Positions 1-7,607 of a stretch of DNA of 9,469 nt are shown piece by piece (positions within the stretch are counted from its first letter, which is position 1; each line of letters starts with the position of its first letter). The notes beneath the pieces were generated by a model. That model did not search any database. It saw only the letters and a list, made by a program, of their open reading frames with translations, and had not been told where the DNA came from. The stretch is from Acidimicrobiia bacterium (GTDB lineage Bacteria > Actinomycetota > Acidimicrobiia > Acidimicrobiales > Ilumatobacteraceae). The DNA is taken from the NCBI GenBank assembly GCA_013815505.1, contig JACDGA010000045.1:1-9469 (forward strand), read 5' to 3'. The position numbers were made by a program, and so were the translations under genes.

Positions 1-218
1 AGACCGGTGATCTTCGGGTCGCGACGCAGGTTGGCGACCTTCTGGCTCTTCCCGAACGTCCAGAACACCAGCTCACGATCCACGAGCGCGTACCACATCG
101 CCACGACGTGAGGGTGGCCCGTCGGCCCGATCGTGGCGACGTTGAGCACCCGCTCCTCGTCGAGGAAGGCCTGGATCTCGTCGTCATCCATCTGGATCAG
201 CTCACGTCGGCTCGTCAT
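1..218 (-). CDS. PPOX-class (probably F420-dependent) oxidoreductase, N-terminal part, cut by window edge
   Basis: The gene starts at the ATG at 218 and runs off the window, leaving 72 residues of a family usually about 130-150 long. The protein begins MTSRRELIQMDDDEIQAFL. It continues with a split-barrel pattern: ERVLNVATIGPTGHPHVV, then MWYALVDRELVFWTFGKSQKVANLRRDPKI. The strand-turn-strand 'VATIGPTGHPHVVAMWY' and the 'KVANLRRDP' helix are typical of the PPOX/flavin-reductase-like split barrel, of the Rv1155-like group that binds F420. Members reduce small molecules or bind F420 in the cytoplasm; the substrate here is unknown. It lies 30 bp downstream of the eIF2B-like gene on the same strand and may be co-transcribed with it. 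No clear Shine-Dalgarno sequence precedes the ATG. A pyridoxamine-phosphate-oxidase-like FMN enzyme is the alternative, since the C-terminal half that would separate the two is missing. Confidence 0.85.
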   Translation of the reverse strand, partial: MTSRRELIQMDDDEIQAFLDEERVLNVATIGPTGHPHVVAMWYALVDRELVFWTFGKSQKVANLRRDPKITG

Positions 219-248
219 GGGGCCCAGTTTGGAGAACGGCGCAGCTGC

Positions 249-1094
249 TCAACGAGGCGAGACGACGAGCTCGCCCATCGCAGGGCACTCCGGCGCCAGC
301 GCTGTGGGCGAGGAGGCCGACGCGCCGTCGGGACCGACGATCAACGCCGCCGTCGCGACGCCGAACGAATCGAACAGCGACCGGGTCGAGGCCTCCGCCA
401 GCATGGCGTCGATCGTTGCTCGGTACGACTCGGGCAGGCGGGTGCCGCGGGACGCCACGAGCCAGAGCGGCACGTCGACGACGGCAGCGACCGAGGCGAG
501 CACCGTGCTGCCGACGGGCGCCGTCACCCGGCTCACGGTGACGAGGTGGGCGTCCACGATGACGGCGTCGACACCGTCGGCCATCACGACGGCCGCTTCC
601 TCCATCGCGATCTGCTCCACGTCGACATCGCGACGACGGAGCGCCCGCACCATCGACGAAGTGTCACGCCCCGACCCGGCGACGACGACTGCGACGTCGC
701 CGCGGACGGCCTCGATCAACGTCGACGACCAGCCGGTCGCAAGCACGCGCTCGTGCCCCGACAGCGCGCGCCGCAGCACCGACGTCGTCGCGTCAGCGTC
801 GAGCGCGCGCGCCAGGTCACGTCCACGGTCGCGCTGGCCCGTCGACGCCAGCAGGTGCGAGCAGACCCACCACAGCGGGCCGTTTGCCGGGTGACGTCGA
901 ACGATCTGACGACACGACACGACGAGCGTCGTCGCATCGAGGGTGCACAGCGCGTGCGCCGCCTCGACCGCGACGGTGACCGCAGCGGCACCGTCGGCGC
1001 GGGCGACATGGCGGAGCTGCTCGATCGGGTGCACTCGTTCGGGACGGTACTCCTCGAGCTGGTCGTCCGCTCGCTGCGCTCGCTCATGGGACAC
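249..1094 (-). CDS. Uncharacterised protein with eIF2B/ISOCOT-like C-terminal half
   Basis: This 281-residue protein is not assigned to a known function. A GTG at 1094 is the only start available after an in-frame stop at 1116-1118. Residues 21-120 look all-helical (PIEQLRHVARADGAAAVTV; GPLWWVCSHLLAS). From about residue 130 alternating strands and helices appear: VAVVVAGSGRDTSS, VDVEQIAMEEAAVVM, GVDAVIVDAHLVT, then VGSTVLASVAAVVDVPLWLVAS. The last part, about residues 173-217, resembles the core of eIF2B-alpha/MtnA-type proteins, where 'GaDaVlvgAd' is followed by 'vGTyalAlaAk..vPfyV'. That family binds phosphorylated sugars or nucleotides; helices before the Rossmann-like part also fit. The MtnA catalytic Cys/Asp pair could not be located. 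The fold assignment is by eye, and a sugar-phosphate isomerase-like or purely regulatory role is possible. It heads a minus-strand pair with the PPOX gene and diverges from the gene at 1131. Confidence 0.75.
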   Translation of the reverse strand: MSHERAQRADDQLEEYRPERVHPIEQLRHVARADGAAAVTVAVEAAHALCTLDATTLVVSCRQIVRRHPANGPLWWVCSHLLASTGQRDRGRDLARALDADATTSVLRRALSGHERVLATGWSSTLIEAVRGDVAVVVAGSGRDTSSMVRALRRRDVDVEQIAMEEAAVVMADGVDAVIVDAHLVTVSRVTAPVGSTVLASVAAVVDVPLWLVASRGTRLPESYRATIDAMLAEASTRSLFDSFGVATAALIVGPDGASASSPTALAPECPAMGELVVSPR

Positions 1095-1113
1095 GGAGAA
1101 CGGCCGGTCGGCT

Positions 1114-1122
1114 TGCTACCGT
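1114..1122 (+). promoter_or_regulatory. Possible extended -10 promoter for the 1131 gene and hrpB
   Basis: The sequence TGCTACCGT fits an extended -10 (TG-N-TANNNT). Its last base lies 8 bp before the GTG at 1131, so transcription would begin 0-2 bases from the start codon. There is no Shine-Dalgarno sequence before that GTG and no -35 at 17-bp spacing. This agrees with a leaderless actinobacterial promoter but is not proof of one. Confidence 0.35.
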
Positions 1123-1130
1123 CGGCAGCC

Positions 1131-1619
1131 GTGGCGACGAACCCCTCGGTGGACCTCGTGCTCCATCCGCTCGACGGAGAGGCACGCCCACTCGGCCAAT
1201 GGCTCACGACGTTCCACATGGCGAGCGTGGTGCTCGACCCGTACACGAACGAGAGCTCGTGGATCCTCCCAACCGCGGCCCGCATCCTCGAGGGCTTCCG
1301 CGAGGCCGACACGCGTGCGAACTTCGTGGTGACAGCGGACGCGACGAGCGCGCGGCGGTTCATCGGTCCGCTCGCGAAGCGCTTCCTCGTCTTCGCCGAC
1401 CCCGCCCGCGAGCTCGTGAAGGCAGTCGGGCTGACAGAACTCCCGGCGTTCGTGTTCCTGCGCGTCGACGGCACCGTGCCGGCGCTCGCCCAGGGTTGGA
1501 ACGCAAACGAGTGGCGCACCGTCGCCGAGGAGATCGCCCGCACCACGTCGTGGCGGCAGCCCGACATCCCGGCGCCCGGCGACCCTGGCCCGTTCCACGG
1601 CACGCCGGCGCTCGCCTGA
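1131..1619 (+). CDS. Cysteine-free thioredoxin-fold-like protein
   Basis: This 162-residue protein starts at the GTG at 1131; the reading frame is open much further upstream, but that part overlaps the opposite gene and lacks protein-like sequence. Visible features are a first strand ASVVLDPYTN (31-40), a long helix (SWILPTAARILEGF), a second strand ANFVVTAD (63-70), and 'GLTELPAFVFLRVDGTVPA' (about 100-118). The last resembles the cis-proline strand-turn-strand of thioredoxins, with P105 at the cis-Pro position. Where CxxC would sit there is DPYTNESS, and the protein has no cysteine at all, so it cannot do thiol-disulfide exchange. A structural or binding role is more likely. It ends 5 bp before the hrpB start, which suggests an operon. 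The fold is inferred from pattern, not from a search. Confidence 0.8.
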   Translation: MATNPSVDLVLHPLDGEARPLGQWLTTFHMASVVLDPYTNESSWILPTAARILEGFREADTRANFVVTADATSARRFIGPLAKRFLVFADPARELVKAVGLTELPAFVFLRVDGTVPALAQGWNANEWRTVAEEIARTTSWRQPDIPAPGDPGPFHGTPALA

Positions 1620-1624
1620 CCCAG

Positions 1625-4135
1625 GTGACGACGGCGTTCGACGGCAGCGATCTGCCCGTCCTCGACGCGATTCCAGCGCTGCGCGACGCGCTCGCGGCTC
1701 GTGGCCGCGCGGTGCTCGTCGCTCCGCCCGGCGCAGGCAAGACGACGGCCGTCCCGCTCCTGCTGCTCGACGAGTCCTGGCTCGGCGGCGGACGGATCGT
1801 CATGCTCGAACCGCGCAGGCTCGCCACGCGTGCTGCGGCGGCACGGATGGCACAGCTCACCGGCACGTCGCTCGGTGGGCTCGTCGGATACCAGATCCGT
1901 GACGAGCGGAGGATCGGCCCGGCAACCCGCATCGAGGTCGTGACCGAGGGAGTGCTGACGCGGCGGTTGCAGGCCGATCCCGAGCTGCCCGGCGTCGGCC
2001 TCGTGATCTTCGACGAGGTGCACGAGCGCAACGTGTTCACCGATCTCGGAATGGCGTTCACGCTCGACGTCGCCGCTGCGATCCGGCCAGAGCTGCGGAT
2101 CCTCGCGATGTCGGCGACGCTCGACAAGGGACGGCTGTCCGCCTACCTCGGAACAACCAACGCCGCACCGGTGATCGAGAGCGAGGGGCGCGCCCATTCC
2201 GTCGAGATCCGCTGGCGCCCAGCGGCTGCTCCACCGAGCCCCCGAGGGCGCCGGCGGGCTCGGGCGCAGCGGACGTTCGACGTCACCGATCTCGTCGTCG
2301 AGACGGTGCTCGCCGCGATCCACAGCGACGACGGCGACGTCCTCGTGTTCCTGCCCGGCATCGCCGAGATCATGCGTGCTCGCGCCGCCGTCGTCGCTGC
2401 GCTGGGTGACCGACCGATCGACGTACGGCCGCTGGCGGGTGCGCTCAGCCGCGGCGAGCAGGACGCTGCGCTGATGCCGTCTCCGGCGGGACGACGTCGG
2501 ATCGTCCTTGCGACCGACATCGCCGAGACTTCACTCACCGTGGAAGGAGTCCGCGTGGTCGTCGACTCGGGGCTCGCCCGCACGCCGCGCCACGACCCGA
2601 ACACGGGGCTGACCCGCCTCGTCACGGTCTCGACGAGCCGCGATTCCGCCGAGCAGCGCGCCGGGCGAGCCGGACGCACGTCGCCAGGCGTCGCGTACCG
2701 GCTGTGGAGCAAGATCGAGCACACGAGCAGGCTGCGTCAGCGCGAACCGGAGATCCTTGCCGTCGACCCGGCTGGCGTCGTGCTCGAGCTCGCTGCGTGG
2801 GGCGGAACGCCTCGTCTCCTCGACACTCCGGCGCGACGGCCGGTGGAACAGGCGACGGCGTTGCTGCGCGACCTCGGTGCTGTCGACGCTGGCGGGGCAA
2901 TCACGACTGCCGGCCGCGACATGCTCGGGCTGCCGTTGCATCCACGTTTGGCGCGGATGGTGCTCGACAGCCCCTCGACGCTGGCGTGCCTCCTCGCCGC
3001 GCTGCTCGACGAACGTGACGTGCTGCGCGGACGCAGCGACGAGCTTCCCGTCGACATCGAGTTGCGTGTCCGGACGCTCCTCGGTGAGCGCGACGACCGC
3101 GCCGATCGACGAGCGGTCGAGACCGTGATCCAACGGGCGCGCGACGTGGCCCGCCGCGCCGGCATCACGTTCGATCTGAACGGGGTGGACCCGACGTGGT
3201 CGGGCGAGACGATGCTGCTCGCCTATCCGGATCGGCTCGCCGCCCGCCGTCAGGAGGGTCAGTTCCAACTCCGGTCGGGTAACGCGGCGACGATCGACCG
3301 CACCGATCCGATGGCGAACGAGGAGTTCGTCATCGCCGCCGACCTCGACGGGCACCGCACACGGTCGCGCATCCGCCGGGCAGCCGCTGTGGGCGGTGAC
3401 GTTGTCGCCGCGCTGCTCGCCGACGGTGTCGTCGAGGATCGCCGGCTCGTCACCGGCGACGACGGCGGGTTGGTACTCGAGGTGGAACGCCGGCTCGACG
3501 GGATCCGGCTCGGGATCGAGCGCCGGCGGCCCGAGCCCGGGCGCGACACGACCGATGCACTCGTCGCGCTCGTGCGATCATCGCGACTTGCCGCTCTGGA
3601 CTGGTCGGACGTGGCCCGGCGATTCCGCCGACGTGTCGACTTCGCACGGTCCGTCCTCGGCGACGAGTGGCCCGATGTCGGAGACGAGGCGCTCCTCTCG
3701 TCGCTCGACGGCTGGCTCCGTCCACGGGTCACCGGTGCAGTCGATCTGTCGGGCGTCGACATGGCGGAGATCGTCTCCTCGATGCTCCCCTGGGATCTCC
3801 GTCGGCGCCTGGACGGCGTCGCGCCGAGCGCCCTGGCGCTGCCCGGCGGGCGCTCGGTGCCGATCGACTACGACGGTGACGCGCCGACGGCGGACGTCCG
3901 CGTGCAGGATCTGTTCGGTGTGACAGCGCACCCGACTGTGGCGGACGGTCGTGTGCCGGTGCGCCTGCAGCTGCTCTCCCCTGCCGACCGTCCGATCCAG
4001 ATCACGTCGGACCTGCCTGCCTTCTGGTCGGGTTCGTGGGCCGACGTGCGCAAGGAGATGGCCGGCCGCTACCCGAAGCACCGCTGGCCCGACGACCCCG
4101 CCGCCGCCCCGCCAGGCCGCCTCAAACCCCGCTAG
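1625..4135 (+). CDS. hrpB: ATP-dependent DExH-box helicase HrpB
   Basis: This 836-residue protein matches the usual HrpB length (about 810-840). It has all superfamily 2 DEAH/RHA motifs: I APPGAGKTT (33-41), Ia LEPRRLATR (61-69), II DEVHER (130-135), III SAT (163-165), IV FLPG (242-245), V ATDIAETSLT (296-305) and VI QRAGRAGR (344-351). The HrpB-specific C-terminus is present: YPDRLAARRQ with FQLRSGNAA (534-555), LPWDLRRRLD (721-730) and the closing 'RPIQITSDLPAFW...VRKEMAGRYPKHRWPDDP' region (789-825). HrpB is a cytoplasmic NTP-dependent RNA helicase related to HrpA, and its physiological target is poorly defined. The start chosen is the GTG at 1625, 5 bp after the preceding stop; MTTAFDGSDLPVLDAIP matches the family N-terminus. 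No Shine-Dalgarno sequence is visible, so translation may be coupled to the upstream gene. A Pro/Arg-rich insert (about 197-216) lies between the helicase lobes. Confidence 0.96.
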   Translation: MTTAFDGSDLPVLDAIPALRDALAARGRAVLVAPPGAGKTTAVPLLLLDESWLGGGRIVMLEPRRLATRAAAARMAQLTGTSLGGLVGYQIRDERRIGPATRIEVVTEGVLTRRLQADPELPGVGLVIFDEVHERNVFTDLGMAFTLDVAAAIRPELRILAMSATLDKGRLSAYLGTTNAAPVIESEGRAHSVEIRWRPAAAPPSPRGRRRARAQRTFDVTDLVVETVLAAIHSDDGDVLVFLPGIAEIMRARAAVVAALGDRPIDVRPLAGALSRGEQDAALMPSPAGRRRIVLATDIAETSLTVEGVRVVVDSGLARTPRHDPNTGLTRLVTVSTSRDSAEQRAGRAGRTSPGVAYRLWSKIEHTSRLRQREPEILAVDPAGVVLELAAWGGTPRLLDTPARRPVEQATALLRDLGAVDAGGAITTAGRDMLGLPLHPRLARMVLDSPSTLACLLAALLDERDVLRGRSDELPVDIELRVRTLLGERDDRADRRAVETVIQRARDVARRAGITFDLNGVDPTWSGETMLLAYPDRLAARRQEGQFQLRSGNAATIDRTDPMANEEFVIAADLDGHRTRSRIRRAAAVGGDVVAALLADGVVEDRRLVTGDDGGLVLEVERRLDGIRLGIERRRPEPGRDTTDALVALVRSSRLAALDWSDVARRFRRRVDFARSVLGDEWPDVGDEALLSSLDGWLRPRVTGAVDLSGVDMAEIVSSMLPWDLRRRLDGVAPSALALPGGRSVPIDYDGDAPTADVRVQDLFGVTAHPTVADGRVPVRLQLLSPADRPIQITSDLPAFWSGSWADVRKEMAGRYPKHRWPDDPAAAPPGRLKPR

Positions 4136-4138
4136 AGC

Positions 4139-4152
4139 CCCGTTCTGGAGGT
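4139..4152 (+). repeat. 14-bp sequence shared with the region after the LLM gene
   Basis: CCCGTTCTGGAGGT begins 3 bp after the hrpB stop. An exact copy, reverse-complemented at 8456-8469, begins 11 bp after the stop of the LLM gene, so each copy reads in the direction of the gene it follows. Here it lies in the 27-bp gap between convergent hrpB and the permease gene. No strong stem with a U-run is visible, so terminator function is not shown. A 14-mer match can occur by chance in a window this size. Confidence 0.4.
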
Positions 4153-4162
4153 GGGGATGGGG

Positions 4163-6823
4163 TCAGTCGACGGCGAGGTTGGACATCGTCACCGGACGGA
4201 CCCGTTGCGCGATCGTGCTGGTGAGCCAGGCGGCGACGCCGACGACCAGCGGCAGGGCCAGGAGCAGCACGGCGAGCTGCACCCACGGAACGCTGAACGT
4301 CATCGTCGTCACCTCACGCATCACCGCCCACGCAGGGATGAGTCCGGTCGGCACGGCAAGCACGCCGCCGGTCATGGTCAGCACCACCGCCTTGACGCCA
4401 GCCATGCGACTCATCGTGACCGGTTTGGCGCCGACGGCGACGAGCACGTCGCGCTCGTCGCGGCTCTCGGTGGCAGCGAGCGAGAGCCCGATGGCGACGA
4501 CGATCAGCACGAGCAACGTGGCAACAGCTGCGATCGCCACCTGCACGAGGACGCCCACGTCACGTTGCTGGTACTCCCAGTCGAGGTTCCAGTTGGCGTC
4601 GTTCGGCGGCGGCGCGTCCCGATAGACCTCGCCGAGCCTCGAACCCCCGAAGCGATCGAACCTGAACGATTCGAGCCGCTCCTGGTCATCGAGCGTGATC
4701 GGCTTGTCGGTGCGCAGGAACCCGCCTCTCGTCACGACATCCAGATCCAACTGGCGAGCGAGCGCTTCGGTGATCATCAGCGTGTCCGGACCGCGGATGT
4801 TGTCAGGGTCGTAGCGCGCCTCGCCGTTCTCGTCGACCGTCGGCCGGCGCAGGTAGTCGCGCCGCGCTGCGGTGAGCTCGATCGGCCGCTCGGCAGCTCG
4901 CAGCCGCACGTCCACCGTGGCCGGCCGCTCGAGACGGTCGGCGTCGATCCGGCCCTCGTACCACTCGTTGAGCACGAGCGCTCCCGTCGAGGCGAGCGCC
5001 TCCCGGTCGACGTCGGGCAGGTCGTAGAAGTCGATGATCGCCTCGTCAGCGACAACGATCGAACTGTCGATGCCGAGCCGGAGCGTTCCCCGTTTGAAAC
5101 CCGAACGAGGTTCGATCCGACCCTCGTACGTCGCCTCGTGACGCTCGTGCCACGTTGCGCCCGGGAGGAGCGTGTCGACGTCTGCGCGCCATGATTCCGG
5201 AACTGGAGCTTCCGGCCGGGATCCAGCACCTCGGCTGCCCTCGTCGTACCACGTGTCGAAGATGACGGCATCGGCAGGCAGACGTTGCGGCTCGGACGGG
5301 TCCTCGCGACTGGCGTCGACGGCGAACGTCGAGCCGGCGAGGGTGATCGCACCCGTGACCCCGATCGCCGTCACGATGCCGGCACTCCTGCTACGCGTTC
5401 TCGCCAGGCTCCGACCTGCGAAGCGCCACGCACCGCCGGCCCGCGCTGCGACCCGGCTCATTGCGTCGATGGCCAACGGCGAGCAGCAGCACATGCCGAT
5501 CATCACCATCACCCCGCCGAGCACGGCGACGGCGGCGGTGCCGTCGCCGCTGGATTCTCCGGCGCTCGCCGTTGCCGTCGCCAACGCGAGCAGCAGTACG
5601 CCGAAGCCGAACAGGGCGACGCCGACGGGGACGAGCTTGAGCGGCACGGCGCCGATCGGTCGTCTGCCGGCGAGCGCCGTGAGCGTCGGCACTCGTGCCG
5701 CCGACCTGGCGGGAAACCATGCTGCGATCACCGCTGCGAGGAGTCCGGTGAGCCCCACGATCAGGAGATCGAGGGGGGCGAACTCCATCGCTGGGAAGTC
5801 GTGGTTGGCAGCATCCACAATCATCGGCCGGGCGGCGATCGCGGCGAGCACGCCCCCGGCGACGCCAACGATGGCACCGGCGAGCCCGGTCCAGAAGCCC
5901 TGCAACGCAAGGCTTCGGCCGACCACGCGCGGCGGCGCCCCGTTGGCGGAGAGCTGGCCGACGATCACCAGCTGTCGGCGAGCACTCGTGGCGAACGCAG
6001 CCGAGATGATGATGCCGAGCGCTGCGAGCGAGAGCGCACCTGCGACGAGTCCCCAGGCGAGCTGCCTGCGCTGGCTCCCGTCGTATGCGTACTGCTGCGC
6101 GGCGCTCCGCTCCGCCGTGTCGACGGCGCCGTCGAAGCCAGCGTTCGCAACGCCGTCGAGCTCGCTCGCAGCCGCTTCCGTCGCGGCGGCGTCGCCGGGC
6201 ACCTCGATCAGCGTGAGGCGAAGGAGCGAGCCCTCTTGGAACTGTTCGACCGGGAGCGTCCCGAAGACGAGCGCGTCCGCGTCGTGGTCGACCGACGGCC
6301 GGCCGCGACCGCTGATCGTCCACGATCCGCCGGGGTAGTCGAGGTCGAGCGTGTCACCCACGTCGAGTCCGTAGCGATCGAGCAGATGATCAGACGCCCA
6401 CACCTCCCCATCGCCCGGCACCTCGCCGGGCGTGATGTCCCACACCTCGAGCGAATCCGGTCGCGTGCCGGCAAAGCCGATGATGTTGGCGTCAACGACG
6501 CGATCGTCGCCGCGCATCGCGATGGGTAGGTATTGACCGAACCAGAGCTCGGTCACCGAGCTGCCAGCAGGCACGGCGTCACGCACGGGGTGGGCGCCTG
6601 CTGGGAAGAAGACGATGTCGGCGCCACCATGCCGCTGCTCGAAATCCCACGCCGGATCGGCATCGGCTGTGCGCGCCCACGTGCTGCCGAAGGTCATCGC
6701 CATCACAGGGATGGCCACCAGCAGGGCGACGAGGATCGTGCGGCCCGGCCGGCGACGGGTCTCGCGACGAGCGAGGCGCAGCGGCAGCCGCCATCCGGCG
6801 ACGTTGACGACGCCGCTACTCAT
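4163..6823 (-). CDS. ABC transporter permease, two FtsX/MacB-type modules
   Basis: This 886-residue membrane protein starts at the ATG at 6823. About ten transmembrane segments are visible, near residues 29-48, 255-277, 305-330, 351-370, 397-418, 430-447, 481-500, 757-783, 808-834 and 846-868. Two large soluble domains, about 50-253 and 501-755, follow TM1 and TM7. This is a duplicated TM1-ectodomain-TM2-3-4 plan of the FtsX/MacB permease family, joined by TM5-TM6. 'WFPARSAARVPTLTALAGRRP' (369-389) is the usual FtsX-family cytoplasmic end ('PArrAarv.p.eaL'). Family members do not carry substrate through a channel in the usual way. They drive conformational change in exported or membrane-bound substrates such as peptides, drugs or lipoproteins. 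The partner is the ATPase gene 46 bp upstream, with PadR control further up. The only cysteines are three in a row (445-447). No Shine-Dalgarno sequence precedes the start. The substrate is unknown. Confidence 0.92.
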   Translation of the reverse strand: MSSGVVNVAGWRLPLRLARRETRRRPGRTILVALLVAIPVMAMTFGSTWARTADADPAWDFEQRHGGADIVFFPAGAHPVRDAVPAGSSVTELWFGQYLPIAMRGDDRVVDANIIGFAGTRPDSLEVWDITPGEVPGDGEVWASDHLLDRYGLDVGDTLDLDYPGGSWTISGRGRPSVDHDADALVFGTLPVEQFQEGSLLRLTLIEVPGDAAATEAAASELDGVANAGFDGAVDTAERSAAQQYAYDGSQRRQLAWGLVAGALSLAALGIIISAAFATSARRQLVIVGQLSANGAPPRVVGRSLALQGFWTGLAGAIVGVAGGVLAAIAARPMIVDAANHDFPAMEFAPLDLLIVGLTGLLAAVIAAWFPARSAARVPTLTALAGRRPIGAVPLKLVPVGVALFGFGVLLLALATATASAGESSGDGTAAVAVLGGVMVMIGMCCCSPLAIDAMSRVAARAGGAWRFAGRSLARTRSRSAGIVTAIGVTGAITLAGSTFAVDASREDPSEPQRLPADAVIFDTWYDEGSRGAGSRPEAPVPESWRADVDTLLPGATWHERHEATYEGRIEPRSGFKRGTLRLGIDSSIVVADEAIIDFYDLPDVDREALASTGALVLNEWYEGRIDADRLERPATVDVRLRAAERPIELTAARRDYLRRPTVDENGEARYDPDNIRGPDTLMITEALARQLDLDVVTRGGFLRTDKPITLDDQERLESFRFDRFGGSRLGEVYRDAPPPNDANWNLDWEYQQRDVGVLVQVAIAAVATLLVLIVVAIGLSLAATESRDERDVLVAVGAKPVTMSRMAGVKAVVLTMTGGVLAVPTGLIPAWAVMREVTTMTFSVPWVQLAVLLLALPLVVGVAAWLTSTIAQRVRPVTMSNLAVD

Positions 6824-6873
6824 CGCACGACGACCGACGCTCGACCGGCAAGGCGCCTGCGCTCGATGCTCAT
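6820..6873 (-). CDS. Possible 17-codon bridging minicistron between ATPase and permease
   Basis: An ATG at 6873 overlaps the ATPase stop as ATGA. The frame encodes MSIERRRLAGRASVVVR and stops in a TGA that overlaps the permease ATG, again as ATGA. A weak GGA at 6882-6884 lies 8 nt before this ATG, while the permease start has no Shine-Dalgarno sequence. The frame thus spans the whole gap between the two genes and could carry ribosomes to the permease by termination-reinitiation. The peptide is basic and has no recognised family. It may be only a coupling device, or chance. Confidence 0.35.
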   Translation of the reverse strand: MSIERRRLAGRASVVVR

Positions 6874-7607
6874 CGCAACATTCCGACGAGCGGCTCGATC
6901 GACGGGGGGACGTCGCTGGCACTCGACTCGTCGATGATGCTGCCGTCACGGAGGAAGATGATGCGGTCGGCGTACGAGGCGAAGCGTGGCTCGTGGGTGA
7001 CGAGCACGACGGCGGTGCCGAAGCGCTCGGGCAGCGTCGCCAGCAGCTCGACGACCTGGTCGGCGTTGGCCGTGTCGAGCGAACCGGTCGGCTCGTCGGC
7101 GAGCAACACTCGCCGCTCCCCCACGATCGCCCTGGCGATGGCGATGCGCTGCTGCTGGCCGCCAGAGAAGTCGTCGGGATACCGATCGAGCTGCTGCTCG
7201 AGCCCGACCGTGTGCATCGCCTCGATTGCGACCCCACGAGCGGCTCGCGACGCCACGCCGTCGAGCTCGAGCGGCAGCATCACGTTCTCCACTGCGGTGA
7301 GAGACGGCACGAGGTTGAGGCGTTGGAAGACGTAGCCGACATCGCGCCGTCGCAGCGCGGCCTGCTGGTGGAGCGTGAGTCCGGCGAGATCGTCGCCGGC
7401 GACGAGCACGCGACCTGCCGACGGCGTCTCCAGGGCGCCGGCGAGGTGCAGCAGCGTTGACTTGCCACAGCCCGAGGGGCCCATCACGGCGATCACCTCC
7501 CCTGGATCGACGGCGAGGTTGACCCCGCGCAGTGCGTACACCTCGGCGACGCCGGCGCCGAACGACTTGACGACGTCGACGAACTGCAGGATGGGAGTGT
7601 CGGTCAT
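6870..7607 (-). CDS. ABC transporter ATP-binding protein, LolD/MacB type
   Basis: This 245-residue ATPase is a complete single nucleotide-binding domain. It has Walker A GPSGCGKST (43-51), Q-loop Q95 in VFQRLNLVP, signature FSGGQQQR (147-154), Walker B VLLADE (167-172), D-loop SLD (176-178) and switch H205 in VTHEP. 'QQQRIAIARAIVGERRVLLADEP' and the sequence around the Q-loop are typical of the LolD/MacB/FtsE branch that pairs with FtsX-type permeases, here the 886-residue protein downstream. It hydrolyses ATP on the cytoplasmic face. An open frame continues upstream to 7736, but the ATG at 7607 is preferred. The GAAAGG at 7615-7620 lies 7 nt before it, the start overlaps the padR stop as ATGA, and MTDTPILQFVDVVKSF is the usual family N-terminus. 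It is therefore translationally coupled to padR. Confidence 0.96.
   Translation of the reverse strand: MTDTPILQFVDVVKSFGAGVAEVYALRGVNLAVDPGEVIAVMGPSGCGKSTLLHLAGALETPSAGRVLVAGDDLAGLTLHQQAALRRRDVGYVFQRLNLVPSLTAVENVMLPLELDGVASRAARGVAIEAMHTVGLEQQLDRYPDDFSGGQQQRIAIARAIVGERRVLLADEPTGSLDTANADQVVELLATLPERFGTAVVLVTHEPRFASYADRIIFLRDGSIIDESSASDVPPSIEPLVGMLR

Noticed and set aside
231..1104. GGAGAACGGC shared at 231-240 and 1095-1104, upstream of both minus-strand starts
   Set aside because: A 10-mer match is expected by chance here, and the distances to the start codons differ (12 and 0 bp).
108..1130. Long plus-strand open frame running into the 1131 gene
   Set aside because: It overlaps the minus-strand PPOX and eIF2B-like genes and its translation is Arg/His-rich shadow sequence; protein-like sequence begins only at the GTG at 1131.
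1199..1624. Upstream extension of hrpB
   Set aside because: It lies in another frame over the thioredoxin-like gene and has no family similarity; the HrpB N-terminus fits the GTG at 1625.
4136..4162. Bidirectional terminator between hrpB and the permease gene
   Set aside because: Only a 4-bp CCCC/GGGG pairing is possible and there is no U-run on either strand.
5172..6529. Long plus-strand open frames across the permease
   Set aside because: They are antisense shadows in high-GC DNA, low in complexity, with no recognisable domain, opposite a well-supported membrane protein.
6824..7237. N-terminal extension of the permease
   Set aside because: This part is a shadow of the ATPase gene; the FtsX-type N-terminus (basic stretch then TM1) begins at the ATG at 6823.
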